Translations under genes and position numbers: made by a program
Source of the DNA: Bog-473 sp963840435
Lineage (GTDB): Bacteria; Actinomycetota; Acidimicrobiia; Acidimicrobiales; RAAP-2
Direction of reading: 5' to 3'
Assembly: GCA_963840435.1 (NCBI GenBank)
Contig: CAWIYY010000010.1
Location: forward strand, 1-64,000
DNA length: 64,000 nt
Shown: positions 1 through 15,922 of the stretch, one piece after another
Layout: the number at the start of each line of letters is the position of its first letter
Numbering within the stretch: position 1 is the stretch's first letter
The notes under the pieces: model-generated
Seen by the model: the letters and a program-made list of their open reading frames with translations, nothing else
Databases searched by the model: none
Told to the model about the DNA's origin: nothing

Positions 1-97
1 ACCGTGCGCCGTCGCCGTTCACATCTCTTCCGCTGGTACCGGCCCGACAGCCGAATCGCTGCCGTCGAGCACGAAGCTGAACAATCAGAAGCCGGAG

Positions 98-7753
<7,656 letters not shown>

Positions 7754-7957
7754 CGGTCAACACCTCCAAGAAGAAAGACGGCGGGATGAGGACACTACGA
7801 ACTGCTGAGGGTGAGGCTGGAACGGCGGGAGAGGAGGGATGGGTGGTCCAGGTCCGGGGCCAGACCTGGGGTCGACGGGCAGGTCAGGGCTGCGTGGGCG
7901 CGCGACGACCCCATGGAATTACGGAATCGAAGACACGAAGACGCACGGCAACCGTGC

Positions 7958-7986
7958 ATCTTACCGTGAGGCGTGCCTGGATACAA
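7958..7986 (-). promoter_or_regulatory. Candidate rpoB promoter P2 (proximal)
   Basis: On the minus strand TTGTAT and TAAGAT are separated by exactly 17 bases, close to the primary sigma-factor consensus. The -10 element lies about 200 bases before the rpoB start. Seen by inspection only; no start site is known. Confidence 0.5.
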
Positions 7987-8036
7987 CCCCTCGGCCGCGC
8001 CAAACCAAACGGGCCAATGGCCCGGGGGTCCGAGAC

Positions 8037-8065
8037 AGTATGAGGGTGCCTCAGGCCCCCGTCAA
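8037..8065 (-). promoter_or_regulatory. Candidate rpoB promoter P1 (distal)
   Basis: On the minus strand TTGACG and CATACT are separated by 17 bases. The -35 element matches the consensus at five of six positions. It lies about 50 bases after the rplL stop and 50 bases upstream of the second candidate promoter, giving a tandem arrangement ahead of rpoBC. Confidence 0.5.
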
Positions 8066-8119
8066 GGATTCCCCGCCGGGGACTGGCAGGCGACGGCCCA
8101 CCAGCCCCCTGAGCAGGGA

Positions 8120-8512
8120 TTACTGGATCTCGACGGTGGCGCCGGCCCCCTCGAGGGCGGCCTTGGCCTTGTCGGCGTCCTCCTTGGTGGCCTTCTCGAT
8201 CACCGGCTTGGGAGCCGCCTCGACCAGGTCCTTGGCCTCCTTGAGGCCCAGGCTGGTGAGGGCACGCACCTCCTTGATGACCTGGATCTTCTTGTCGCCG
8301 GCCGCTGTCAGGATGACGTCGAACTCCGACTTCTCCTCGTCTGCGCCGCCGCCATCGCCGCCGCCTACGGGGGCCGCTGCGGCCGCCACGGCCACCGGGG
8401 CCGCCGCGGTCACGCCGAAGCGCTCCTCGAAGTCCTTCAGCAGCTCGCTCAGCTGGATCACGGAGAGCTCTGCGATCCCGTCGAGGATCTCTTCCTTGGT
8501 CAGGGTTGCCAT
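8120..8512 (-). CDS. rplL: 50S ribosomal protein L7/L12
   Basis: Acidic stalk protein of the large ribosomal subunit that recruits translation GTPases. It has 130 residues with the N-terminal dimerisation domain (TLTKEEILDGIAELSV), an Ala/Gly-rich hinge at about residues 35-57, and the globular C-terminal domain with KIQVIKEVRALTSLGLKEAK. It lies 52 bases after rplJ, in the normal order for the family. It is the last gene of the ribosomal protein cluster before the rpoBC promoters. Confidence 0.97.
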   Translation of the reverse strand: MATLTKEEILDGIAELSVIQLSELLKDFEERFGVTAAAPVAVAAAAAPVGGGDGGGADEEKSEFDVILTAAGDKKIQVIKEVRALTSLGLKEAKDLVEAAPKPVIEKATKEDADKAKAALEGAGATVEIQ

Positions 8513-8564
8513 GTGGCTTCCTTTCTTCCTTCCGGTCTTGTGGTGATTCGGTCTCGATCGGGTG

Positions 8565-9413
8565 TTACTCGGCCGCGTCTTCGGACGTGGCCGCCGCCTC
8601 GGCTCCGGCTTCCGCTTCCCCGGCGGCTTCCGACGTCGCTTCAGCCTCGGCCGGCGCCGCTGTCTCGGCGGCTGGCGACTCCGCCTCGGGCGCCTCGGGC
8701 GCCTCGGGCGCCGGCGTGTCGGCGGCCTCGGCCACTGGCGTGTCTGCGGCCTCGGCAGCCTGGGTGTCTGGCCCCTCGGCTGCCGGGGTATCCGCAGCCT
8801 CGGCGGCCGGTGCCTCGGCCTGCTCCGCCTGCTCTGACGGCTCGGCCTGCTCGGCCTCGGGGGCAGGCAGCGCTTCGCCGCCCTCCACCCTCTGGTCGAT
8901 CAGGGCCTGCACGCCGTAGGCCAGGTTGCGGGGCAGGGCCTGGAGGAGGCCGGCCATCTGCTGCATGGGCGCCGCCAGGGCGCCGGCCATGCGGGCCAGG
9001 AGCACCTCGCGGGGCGGCAGGTCGGCCAGCGCGGCCAGGTCCGAGGGCGACAGGAGCGAGCCGTCGGCCAGCCCGCCCTTGATCACGAGCAGCGGGTTCG
9101 CCCGCGAGAAGTCCCGCAGCGCCTTGGCCACGGCGCTGACGTCGCCGTCCACGAAGGTCAGGGCGGTCGGGCCGCTCAGGTACTCCGACAGAAGCTGGTA
9201 GTCGCCGCCGTCGATGGCCCGGAGCACCAACGTGTTCTTGAAGATGCGGTAGTCGGCGCCGACGCCCTCGAGGGCGGACCGGAGCTCGGCCAGCTCGGCC
9301 ACGGTGAGACCGCGGTATTCGCTGACGATCTGCGCCGACGCCGCGCCCATGCGCGTCTTGACCTCGTCGACGATCTGGACCTTCTGCGCCCGTGCTGCGT
9401 TCTGCGTTGCCAT
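8565..9413 (-). CDS. rplJ: 50S ribosomal protein L10 with long acidic C-terminal extension
   Basis: Base of the ribosomal stalk; binds 23S rRNA and L7/L12 dimers. Residues 1 to about 175 are a normal L10 (SEYRGLTVAELAELRSAL, FKNTLVLRAI, and the L7/L12-binding helix ending YGVQALIDQR). After this comes a tail of roughly 105 residues made almost only of Ala, Glu, Pro, Thr and Asp, with no Lys or Arg and with short repeats of the AADTPAAE type. At 282 residues it is far longer than the usual 165-180. The tail is in frame and followed directly by rplL, so it is probably real. Its function is unknown. Confidence 0.95.
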   Translation of the reverse strand: MATQNAARAQKVQIVDEVKTRMGAASAQIVSEYRGLTVAELAELRSALEGVGADYRIFKNTLVLRAIDGGDYQLLSEYLSGPTALTFVDGDVSAVAKALRDFSRANPLLVIKGGLADGSLLSPSDLAALADLPPREVLLARMAGALAAPMQQMAGLLQALPRNLAYGVQALIDQRVEGGEALPAPEAEQAEPSEQAEQAEAPAAEAADTPAAEGPDTQAAEAADTPVAEAADTPAPEAPEAPEAESPAAETAAPAEAEATSEAAGEAEAGAEAAATSEDAAE

Positions 9414-9672
9414 CGATGTCCTCCACCGGGATCAACCGGCTGTGGGCCAGGATCTCCGGTGTGCGACGGCGCAGCACGACTGGGTCGCGCTCTTCGTGTC
9501 GTCGCCTCGTCGGGCGGGCCTTGCGGCCGCTTCTGCACCCGAAGGTGCACCGGAGGTCTGTGGCGTCGGATTCAGTGCCCGTCCCGTCTGGGTCGGTCGG
9601 CGGTGCCGGCCGGGCGGTGGGCTGTTCGGGAGATGCTACTTGCTGGGCCGGTGGTGCTCCGACCGGGTTGGG
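9414..9672 (-). promoter_or_regulatory. Candidate L10 leader (rplJL autoregulation)
   Basis: This 259-bp untranslated stretch lies between rplA and rplJ, where many bacteria carry a structured leader bound by the L10-L7/L12 complex. On the minus strand it contains a perfect hairpin TGCACC-TTCG-GGTGCA at 9534-9549 and other GC-rich complementary segments. I infer the leader from position and structure; I did not match it to a covariance model. Confidence 0.4.
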
Positions 9673-10395
9673 TCAGGCCGAGACGGCGAGGTCCTCGTCG
9701 CTGAAGCGAGCCTTGAGCGGATCGATGTGGATGCCTGGGCCCATGGTGCTCGACACCGTCACCGACAGGAAGTACCGCCCCTTGGCCGCCGGCGGCTTCG
9801 CCCGCTGGAGCTCCTCGACGACGGCCCGGATGTTGGCGGCCAGCTGGTCGTGGCTGAACGAGGCCTTGCCCACCCGGATGTGGACGTTGCCCACCTTGTC
9901 CGTGCGGTACTCGACCCGGCCACCCTTGAACTCGCCGACTGCCTTGGCGACGTCGGTCGTCACGGTGCCCGTCTTGGGGTTGGGCATGAGGCCTCGCGGT
10001 CCGAGGACCCGGCCGAGCGTGCCCACCTGGCCCATCAGGTCGGGTGTGGCGATGGCGATGTCGAAGTCGAGGAAGCCGCCGTTGATCTTGGCGACCAAGT
10101 CGTCCGCCCCCACCTCGTCGGCGCCGGCAGCCCTGGCTTCGGCGGCCGCCTCGCCGGCGGCGAAGACAGCCACCCGCACCGTGGTGCCGGTGCCCGAGGG
10201 CAGCGAGAGCGTGCCCCGCACGATCTGATCGGCCTTGCGGGGGTCGACGCCGAGCCGGACAGCCAGCTCGACCGTCTCGTCGAACTTTGCGCTCGACAAC
10301 TCCTTGACCAAGTCGACGGCCTCGCTGAGGCCGTAGAGCGCCTCGCGGTCGACCTTGCTCAGGCTCTCCTTGTACTTCTTCCCGTGCTGGGCCAT
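9673..10395 (-). CDS. rplA: 50S ribosomal protein L1
   Basis: Binds 23S rRNA at the L1 stalk and helps release deacylated tRNA. The 240 residues show KFDETVELAVRLGVDPRKAD near residue 37 and the family signature GPRGLMPNPKTGTV near residue 132. It follows rplK by 92 bases and precedes the rplJ leader, the standard order. The frame is intact. Confidence 0.98.
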   Translation of the reverse strand: MAQHGKKYKESLSKVDREALYGLSEAVDLVKELSSAKFDETVELAVRLGVDPRKADQIVRGTLSLPSGTGTTVRVAVFAAGEAAAEARAAGADEVGADDLVAKINGGFLDFDIAIATPDLMGQVGTLGRVLGPRGLMPNPKTGTVTTDVAKAVGEFKGGRVEYRTDKVGNVHIRVGKASFSHDQLAANIRAVVEELQRAKPPAAKGRYFLSVTVSSTMGPGIHIDPLKARFSDEDLAVSA

Positions 10396-10487
10396 CTCTT
10401 ACTCTCTTCCTTCGCGTCCTGGTCTCGCTCCGGCGCGTCGTGCTGGAACGGGGTGCCGTGTGTCGGCGGTTCGTGTGCCGGCAGTGC

Positions 10488-10919
10488 TCAGCCGGCGACC
10501 TTGATGCCCATGGAGCGGGCGGTTCCGGCCACCTGCTTCTTGGCGGCCTCGATGTCCTTGGTGTTCAGGTCCTTCATCTTTGTGTTGGCGATCTCGGCCA
10601 GCTGGGCGTCGGTGATCGTGCCCACCTGCTCGCGGCCCGTCGTCGCGGCGCCCTTGGCCAGCCCGGCGGCCTGGCGCAGCAGCACCGGCGTGGGCGACGT
10701 CTTGAGCACGAAGGTGAACGAGCGGTCCTCGTAGATGGTGATGTCCACGGGCACGACCTGGCCCCGCATGCTCTCGGTCGCCGCGTTGTACTGCTTGCAG
10801 AACTCCATGGTCTGGACGCCGTGTGGGCCGAGGGCCGTGCCCACGGGTGGGGCAGGCGTGGCCGAACCGGCCTCGAGCTGGATCTTGACGATGGCCAGCA
10901 CCTTCTTCTTGGGTGGCAT
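10488..10919 (-). CDS. rplK: 50S ribosomal protein L11
   Basis: Binds the GTPase-associated region of 23S rRNA and is needed for stringent-response activation in most bacteria. The 143 residues include the N-terminal KIQLEAGSATPAPPVGTALG and the C-terminal RNA-binding domain, ending with GTARSMGIKVAG. The codons start with MPPKKK. It lies 84 bases after nusG in the same transcription unit. Confidence 0.98.
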   Translation of the reverse strand: MPPKKKVLAIVKIQLEAGSATPAPPVGTALGPHGVQTMEFCKQYNAATESMRGQVVPVDITIYEDRSFTFVLKTSPTPVLLRQAAGLAKGAATTGREQVGTITDAQLAEIANTKMKDLNTKDIEAAKKQVAGTARSMGIKVAG

Positions 10920-11003
10920 CTGGGTGTCTCCTTATTTTCGATCTCGTACGTGGGCGCCGGCACCGCTGGGCCGACGGCCCGGGGGTGGGTGCCCGGATGG
11001 GTG

Positions 11004-12086
11004 CTAGAGCTTGGCCACCTGGCTGAACTCGAGCTCGACCGGGGTCTCCCGGCCGAAGATGTTGACCAGCACCTTGAGCTTGAGCTGGTCCTCGTTGATC
11101 TCGGCGATCTGGCCGGAGAAGTCGGCGAACGGACCCTCCTTGACCCGGACCGTCTCGTCGACCTCGTACTCGAGCCGGGGACGGCTGCGCTTGGGCGCCG
11201 CCCCTCCCTCGGTGCCCTCGACCTTGACCTGGAGGATGTTCTCCACCTCACGCCGGCTCAGCGGTGTGGGCTTGGTGTTCGGTCCCACGAACCCGGTGAC
11301 ACCCGGCGTGTTGCGGATGGCCCCCCAGGTGTCGTCGTTCATGTCGCAGCGCACCAGCAGGTAGCCGGGGAAGACCTTCTTCTGGACGGTGACCTTCTTG
11401 CCGCCCTTGAACTCGACCACGTCCTCCATCGGGATGACGACTTCGTAGACCCGGTCCTCGAGGCCGCGGGAGGCGACGACGTTGGCCATGTTGCCCTTCA
11501 CCTTGTTCTCGTAGCCCGAGTAGGTGTGGACCACGTACCAGCGGCCCGGTCGGTCGTACGGGCTCTCGACGGGGACGACTTCCTCTTCCTCGCCTTCGCC
11601 AACCCAGCCGCCGAGCTCGTACTCGGCGTCCTGAGCCTCGGTGGCATCGAGCACGAGGTCGGGCTCGCCGCTGCCGTTGGATCCGACGGACGCCGCCGGC
11701 GTGACTTGGTCGGCCACGTCCTGAGCCAACTCCTCGACGACTGCTTCTTCGATGATGGCCTCCTCGATGGCCTCGATGACCGCCTCTTCGACGATCTCCT
11801 CCACGATCTCTTCGACGATCTCTTCGGCCGCTTCGTCGCCCACGACCTCGGCCACGGCTTCGGTCAGCTCCTCGATCGCCTCGTCGACGGCCAGCTCCTC
11901 GAGCTCGACCTCGTCCTCGGCCGCGATCTCGTCGAAGACGTCCTCGACCGAGGCAGTACTCATCGCCGCCTCTTCGGGAGCCTCTTCGTCCTCGGCCTCC
12001 TCGAAGGCAAGGGCTTCGGTGACGTCTTCCTCACCGCTGGCGTTGGCCAGCTCTTCTTCTGCGCTTTCGTGCGACATGTCAGTCAT
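11004..12086 (-). CDS. nusG: Transcription antitermination/elongation factor NusG with large acidic N-terminal extension
   Basis: Binds RNA polymerase and couples elongation to Rho and the ribosome. The NGN domain starts at about residue 180 with RPGRWYVVHTYSGYENKVK, and the KOW domain near the C-terminus reads VRVKEGPFADFSGQIAEI. Upstream is an acidic region of roughly 178 residues without Lys or Arg, including tandem EEIV repeats near residues 85-100. Actinobacterial NusG often has an acidic extension, but this one is long: 360 residues in total against about 180 for the core. An internal start closer to the core is possible, but the first ATG lies 23 bases after secE, which suits the longer form. 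Confidence 0.94.
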   Translation of the reverse strand: MTDMSHESAEEELANASGEEDVTEALAFEEAEDEEAPEEAAMSTASVEDVFDEIAAEDEVELEELAVDEAIEELTEAVAEVVGDEAAEEIVEEIVEEIVEEAVIEAIEEAIIEEAVVEELAQDVADQVTPAASVGSNGSGEPDLVLDATEAQDAEYELGGWVGEGEEEEVVPVESPYDRPGRWYVVHTYSGYENKVKGNMANVVASRGLEDRVYEVVIPMEDVVEFKGGKKVTVQKKVFPGYLLVRCDMNDDTWGAIRNTPGVTGFVGPNTKPTPLSRREVENILQVKVEGTEGGAAPKRSRPRLEYEVDETVRVKEGPFADFSGQIAEINEDQLKLKVLVNIFGRETPVELEFSQVAKL

Positions 12087-12108
12087 GGGCTCGCCTATTC
12101 GGTCCGGG

Positions 12109-12432
12109 TTACTTGGTGAAGAGATCGGTGATCAGCTTCCCGAAGGCGAGATTCAGCAGGAAGATCAGGCTGATCATGATGATCAGCGTCGTCAGCACGA
12201 CCGAGGTGTAGTTGATGAGCTCGGAGCGCGAGGGCCAGGCCACCTGGCGCATCTCGTCGCGGACCTGACGCACGAACTCGACGGGCGTCGCCCGCTTGCG
12301 GACGGGAGCGCCGCCCTTCTGCTGACGTTGCGTCCGGGTCGCAGTGCCCGCAGGCGCGCGGCGGGTAGACGGAGAGCCGTCGGCCTCCATCTGCCCTTGG
12401 CGCTGCATCATGCGCTTGGTCTCGCGGTTCAC
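12109..12432 (-). CDS. secE: Protein translocase subunit SecE
   Basis: Small essential subunit of the SecYEG channel. The 107 residues have a basic N-terminal tail (about residues 1-50), the amphipathic helix VEFVRQVRDEMRQVAWPSR, and one C-terminal membrane helix (YTSVVLTTLIIMISLIFLL). It sits between tRNA-Trp and nusG, the classic location. Confidence 0.96.
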   Translation of the reverse strand: MNRETKRMMQRQGQMEADGSPSTRRAPAGTATRTQRQQKGGAPVRKRATPVEFVRQVRDEMRQVAWPSRSELINYTSVVLTTLIIMISLIFLLNLAFGKLITDLFTK

Positions 12433-12483
12433 GGCTCTCGCCTCACAAGGTCACGTTCGAATTTTGGATGATCACGTCCGGGG

Positions 12484-12556
12484 CAGGGCAGGAGGGACTC
12501 GAACCCCCAACCGCCGGTTTTGGAGACCGGTGCTCTACCAGTTGAGCTACTGCCCT
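12484..12556 (-). tRNA. trnW: tRNA-Trp (anticodon CCA)
   Basis: 73-nt cloverleaf on the minus strand. The acceptor stem AGGGCAG pairs with CTGCCCT; the T loop is TTCGAGT; the anticodon loop contains CCA; the discriminator is G. The 3' CCA is not encoded. It lies just upstream of secE. Confidence 0.97.
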
Positions 12557-12658
12557 CGGTGGGGTGCCTTCGGTTGCCGTCGGGCAGGTCGTTCTTCCCC
12601 CTGACCTGGGGAACGACTACTCAGAGTAGCACCGGCCGGGCCAGGACGGCTCAGCGGG

Positions 12659-12823
12659 CTATCGAGTCTCCTTGTGGAGGGTGTGCTGGCGGTCCCACCG
12701 GCAGAACTTCTTCATTTCGATCCGCTCGCGGTCGTTCAGCTTGTTCTTGGTGGTGATGTAGTTCCGCCGCTTGCAGACCTCGCAGGCCAGGGTCACCTGG
12801 ACTCTCTTCTCGTTCTTCGGCAT
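12659..12823 (-). CDS. rpmG: 50S ribosomal protein L33
   Basis: 54-residue ribosomal protein. It starts MPKNEKRVQVTLACEVCKRR, then NYITTKNKLNDRERIEMKK and FCRWDRQHTLHKETR. Only the first Cys pair (CEVC) is present; the second is replaced by FCRWD, so this is at best a partly degenerate zinc-ribbon form. The start is the ATG at 12823. It lies between tRNA-Met and tRNA-Trp, as in many Actinomycetota, but without the hadABC genes that mycobacteria carry there. Confidence 0.96.
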   Translation of the reverse strand: MPKNEKRVQVTLACEVCKRRNYITTKNKLNDRERIEMKKFCRWDRQHTLHKETR

Positions 12824-12862
12824 GGTTCCCTTCCTTCTGTTCCTGCTGAGTGTTCCTCGGTG

Positions 12863-12946
12863 GATCGGTCCTGGTAGATCGGTCCTGGTAGATCGGTCCT
12901 GGTAGATCGATCCTGGTGGATCGGTCCTGTGGGTCGTTCCTGGTAT
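12863..12946. repeat. 14-bp tandem repeat, about six copies
   Basis: The unit gatcggtcctggta occurs three times exactly (12863-12904), followed by three diverged copies to 12946. It fills the spacer between tRNA-Met and rpmG, so it would lie in the rpmG leader. No function can be assigned. Confidence 0.9.
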
Positions 12947-12973
12947 CCGCCCGGATCGTCGATCCGGGCCTGG

Positions 12974-13047
12974 TAGCGGCGGCGGGACTCGAACCCGCGA
13001 CAACACGATTATGAGCCGTGTGCTCTGACCAACTGAGCTACGCCGCC
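12974..13047 (-). tRNA. trnM: tRNA-Met (anticodon CAT, elongator type)
   Basis: 74-nt cloverleaf on the minus strand. The 5' acceptor strand GGCGGCG pairs with CGCCGCT (G-T at the end pair), T loop TTCGAGT, anticodon CAT, discriminator A. CCA is encoded at 12971-12973. The paired first base and position next to tRNA-Thr favour an elongator tRNA. Confidence 0.95.
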
Positions 13048-13054
13048 ATGGGCG

Positions 13055-13127
13055 AGCCCCCTGTCGGAATCGAACCGACGACACCAGCCTTACCATGGCT
13101 GTGCTCTGCCGACTGAGCTAAGGGGGC
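13055..13127 (-). tRNA. trnT: tRNA-Thr (anticodon GGT)
   Basis: 73-nt cloverleaf on the minus strand. Acceptor GCCCCCT pairs with AGGGGGC; the anticodon stem is CAGCC/GGCTG with loop ATGGTAA (anticodon GGT); the T loop is TTCGATT. CCA is not encoded. It is the first gene of the leftward translation cluster. Confidence 0.97.
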
Positions 13128-13230
13128 GCCGCGGGGTTCTTTCCGCGAGCGGTCAATGATAGCCAGGGGACGGCAAGGGCCGCCTGCGCTCCCTCCCTGG
13201 GTTTGCCCACCTCAACAGTACCATCGCCCG

Positions 13231-13797
13231 ATGCGGATCCGACTGGCCGAGCTGGCCGACGCCGAGGCGATCCGGGCCATCTACAACGTCGAGGTCCTCG
13301 GGTCGACCAACACCTTCGACATGGTCCCGCGCACGAAAGCCGAGCAGGAAGCCTGGATCCTGGAGCACAGCGGGGTGCACCCGGCCATCGTGGCGGTGGA
13401 GGACGGGGGCGCGAACGGGGGCGGCCCGGGGGACGGAGCGGGAGGCCCCGGGGTGGAGTCCGGCGGGCGAATCGGGGCCAACGGAGAGATCGTGCTCGGC
13501 TTCGGATCGCTCTCGGCCTTCCGGGAACGCTCGGGGTACTCGGCGACGGCCGAGAACTCGGTCTACGTGGACCGGGCCCAGCGGGGCAAGGGGGTGGGGC
13601 GGGCGCTCCTAGCCGAACTCCTGGTCATGGCCTCGGCGCAGGGGTTCCACTCGCTGATCGCCCGGATCGCCGGACACAACGAGACGTCGATCGGGTTGCA
13701 TCGAGCGGCGGGCTTCGAGCTGGTGGGGGTGGAGCGCGAGGTGGGGCGCAAGCACCGGCAGTGGCTCGACGTGGTGGAGCTGCAGCGGCTGCTCTGA
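13231..13797 (+). CDS. GNAT N-acetyltransferase, phosphinothricin-acetyltransferase-like
   Basis: Predicted acetyl-CoA-dependent N-acetyltransferase of 188 residues. The N-terminus (MRIRLAELADAEAIRAIYN) and the acetyl-CoA loop VDRAQRGKGVGRALL near residue 115 fit the Pat/MddA branch, whose members acetylate phosphinothricin, methionine sulfone or related amino acids. The substrate here is unknown. A Gly-rich segment of about 25 residues after IVAVEDGG looks like an insertion relative to the family. I chose the ATG at 13231 because the fold begins there; a longer in-frame start at 13156 adds residues unlike the family. It is transcribed away from the tRNA cluster. Confidence 0.85.
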   Translation: MRIRLAELADAEAIRAIYNVEVLGSTNTFDMVPRTKAEQEAWILEHSGVHPAIVAVEDGGANGGGPGDGAGGPGVESGGRIGANGEIVLGFGSLSAFRERSGYSATAENSVYVDRAQRGKGVGRALLAELLVMASAQGFHSLIARIAGHNETSIGLHRAAGFELVGVEREVGRKHRQWLDVVELQRLL

Positions 13798-13855
13798 GGC
13801 GGGGCGGGCCGGCGGCTGGGCGTCGGGTGCTGACAGGTGGTGGGGCGGTGGGGGC

Positions 13856-15542
13856 TTAGGACTCGAAGGCAGCGGTGCCCTGGGCGGCGTGGCTCACGTG
13901 AGCTCCGTGGGTCGCGTGGCCGGAGTGGGCGGCATGGCCGGTGTGGGCCTCATGGCCGTGCAACACGGGCAGGCGTGAGGTGTCGAGGCGCCACGAGGTG
14001 GTCCAACGACCGAGGGGCACCACGGCGATGAGCCAGAGGATGCCGACGTAGAGGACCATCGAGGCCGGCTGGGTGTGGACGAGCTGGGTGAGTAGCTCGG
14101 CGCCGCCGGTCAGGCCGATGAAGGGCACGATCATGGACAGGCCGAGGACGAAGTAGAGCATCCGGCCGGCCACCACCGGGGCGACGAGGATGATGCCCCA
14201 CGTCAGGTACCAGGGCTGGACGACGGGGCCGAGGAGCACGAAGGCCAGCATGGTGATGCCGAGGGCGTTGAGCAGGCCCATGCGCTCGTGGTGGAGCACG
14301 CAGTAGACAGCCACCGCGGCCGCGGCCAGCAGTCCGATGGCCCTCGTCATGGTCAGCACCCCGCCCAGGCCGACGCCGATGCCGAAGACGTGAGCCGAGC
14401 CGCTGATGAGGAGGCCGACGCCGGTGGCGGGGGCCATCCAGCTGCGGACGGTGCCGGGGGTGCCGAGATTGGCTATCCAGCCCCAGCCGAGACCCGAGAC
14501 CAGCGAGAGGATCCCCATGACGGCGATGGTCACCAGGCCGGCGCGGCACGGCCATCCGTGCCCGATGTCCCCAGTCGGCGTCCACGCCGGCCCAATCCCA
14601 GGCGATGTAGACGATGCCGATGGCGGCCGGGACCTTGATGGAGGCGGCCAGCGCGCACAGGACCACGCCCCAGACGGGGTGTTTGGCCCGGGCCGCCGTG
14701 ATGCCGGCCAGGAGTAGGCCGACCATGAGCGAGTCGTTGTGGGCGCCGCCCACCAGGGCGAGCAGGGTGAGTGGATTGAGGACGGCGAGCACGAAGGCGG
14801 GGCCGGCGTCGTGGCCGAAGGAGCGGGCCAGCTTGGGGATGCAGTAGGCGATGAGGGCGAGGCCGGCCACGGACTGGAAGCGCAGCAGGACCACGGTGAT
14901 CAGCGCGTGGTGGAAGCTCAGGCTGGCCGACCACCCGGCCAGCATCAGGAAGAGGGGCCCGTAGGGGGCCGGTGTGTTCAGCCAGAGAGGGTCGACGGGC
15001 GTGATGTAAGGACCGGAGCCGAGGGTGCCCGGACCGTAGTTGTACGGGTTGATGTGGCGGCTCATCATTTCGCCCTGGGCGGCGTACGAGAACACGTCGC
15101 GGCTGAAGAGCGGGGCCACCACCATGAGCGGCACCAGCCAGAGGGCCAGCATGTAGACGAGCTTCTGGATGGGCACGCCCGGGCGGGCGCGCAGCGTCCT
15201 ATAAAGCCCGAACCAGACCCGCACGAAGAGGACCATTCCCCCGTAGACGGCAACGACGCCGGGGAGGAGGAGCCAGGTCGAGTTGGAGCTGGACGCACCG
15301 AAGAACCAGGTGCCGCTCATCTCGAGCTTGAAGGGCGAACTCGGGAGCGAGGCGCCGATGCAGATGGAGAGGACGGCGACGAAGCCGAGGATGGCGGGCT
15401 TGCGCAGGAAGGTCCAGTCGCCGGGGTCGACCGCGTCGGCCTCGACGCGCTCGGTCAGGGAGCGGGTGGAGCTCACGCGCAGGCGCAGTGCCTCTCCGCG
15501 TATGGAGAGGCGACGCAGGCGCGACGAGGCTCGGTCCAGCAC
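13856..15542 (-). CDS. Polytopic mannosyltransferase-like membrane protein (MptB/GT87-like; one frame break)
   Basis: Multi-pass membrane protein resembling polyprenol-phosphomannose-dependent alpha-1,6-mannosyltransferases of actinobacterial lipoglycan synthesis. Visible are a loop with FSRDVFSYAAQGEMM, INPYNYGP and NTPAPYGPLF, and many hydrophobic helices. The frame breaks near 14550: upstream coding ends after IAWDWAGVDADWGHRARMA and continues in another frame at LVTIAVMGILSLVSGLGW. The C-terminal tail is His-rich (HGHEAHTGHAAHSGHATHG). The start is uncertain: GTG at 15542 is used here; GTG at 15576 needs one more frame correction, and the open frame extends to a TTG at 15746. The specific donor and acceptor are inferred from the family only. 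Confidence 0.7.
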
Positions 15543-15771
15543 TGAGGTCGGGGGGTTCGTCGCGCTCGTCGTCCACGTCTTCGGAGGTGTCGGTCTCGTC
15601 TGGTCGGTTTCGGCGACGACTCGGGGAACGGGTCGGGTGCCGGGATGGGCAACCCCAGGAACAGGTGCCGCCCGCAATCCATCTGCAACGTCATTGTAAC
15701 GGGCATGCCCCGGGGGGCAAGGGTCATGCTGACAACGGCCGTCCAACGGGGGGGACCGCAGAATCCTTGCG

Positions 15772-15854
15772 TGGGCCGGGAAGGATTCGAACCTCCGTAG
15801 GTGTTAACCGACAGGTTTACAGCCTGTTTCCTTTGGCCACTCGGACACCGACCC
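15772..15854 (-). tRNA. trnY: tRNA-Tyr (anticodon GTA)
   Basis: 83-nt class II tRNA on the minus strand. Acceptor GGGTCGG pairs with CCGGCCC (one T-G), anticodon loop CTGTAAA (anticodon GTA), long variable arm, T loop TTCGAAT, discriminator A. CCA is not encoded. Confidence 0.96.
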
Positions 15855-15922
15855 GCAGAGGGGTGAGATTAGCCGGGACGGGGACCCCGGTTTCCCCCGG
15901 TGGCCCCGGTACGCTGGGCCTC

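Larger units (their letters stand above)
7754..8119 (-). other. rplL-rpoB intergenic region
   Basis: This 366-bp gap has no coding region I can support. On the minus strand it holds two promoter-like sequences (listed separately) and about 200 bases of leader before the rpoB ATG. It also contains small GC-rich palindromes, for example TCCCC-GCC-GGGGA near 8070-8082 and GGGCCAATGGCCC near 8011-8023. No T-rich tract follows them, so I do not call a terminator. Confidence 0.6.

Noticed and set aside
8838..9477. Arg/Gly/Pro-rich frame overlapping rplJ
   Set aside because: Shadow of the acidic L10 tail in another frame.
14530..14934. Separate Pro/Arg-rich protein in the middle of the mannosyltransferase-like gene
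   Set aside because: It is an alternative frame across the frameshift site; the two halves of the membrane protein join better without it.
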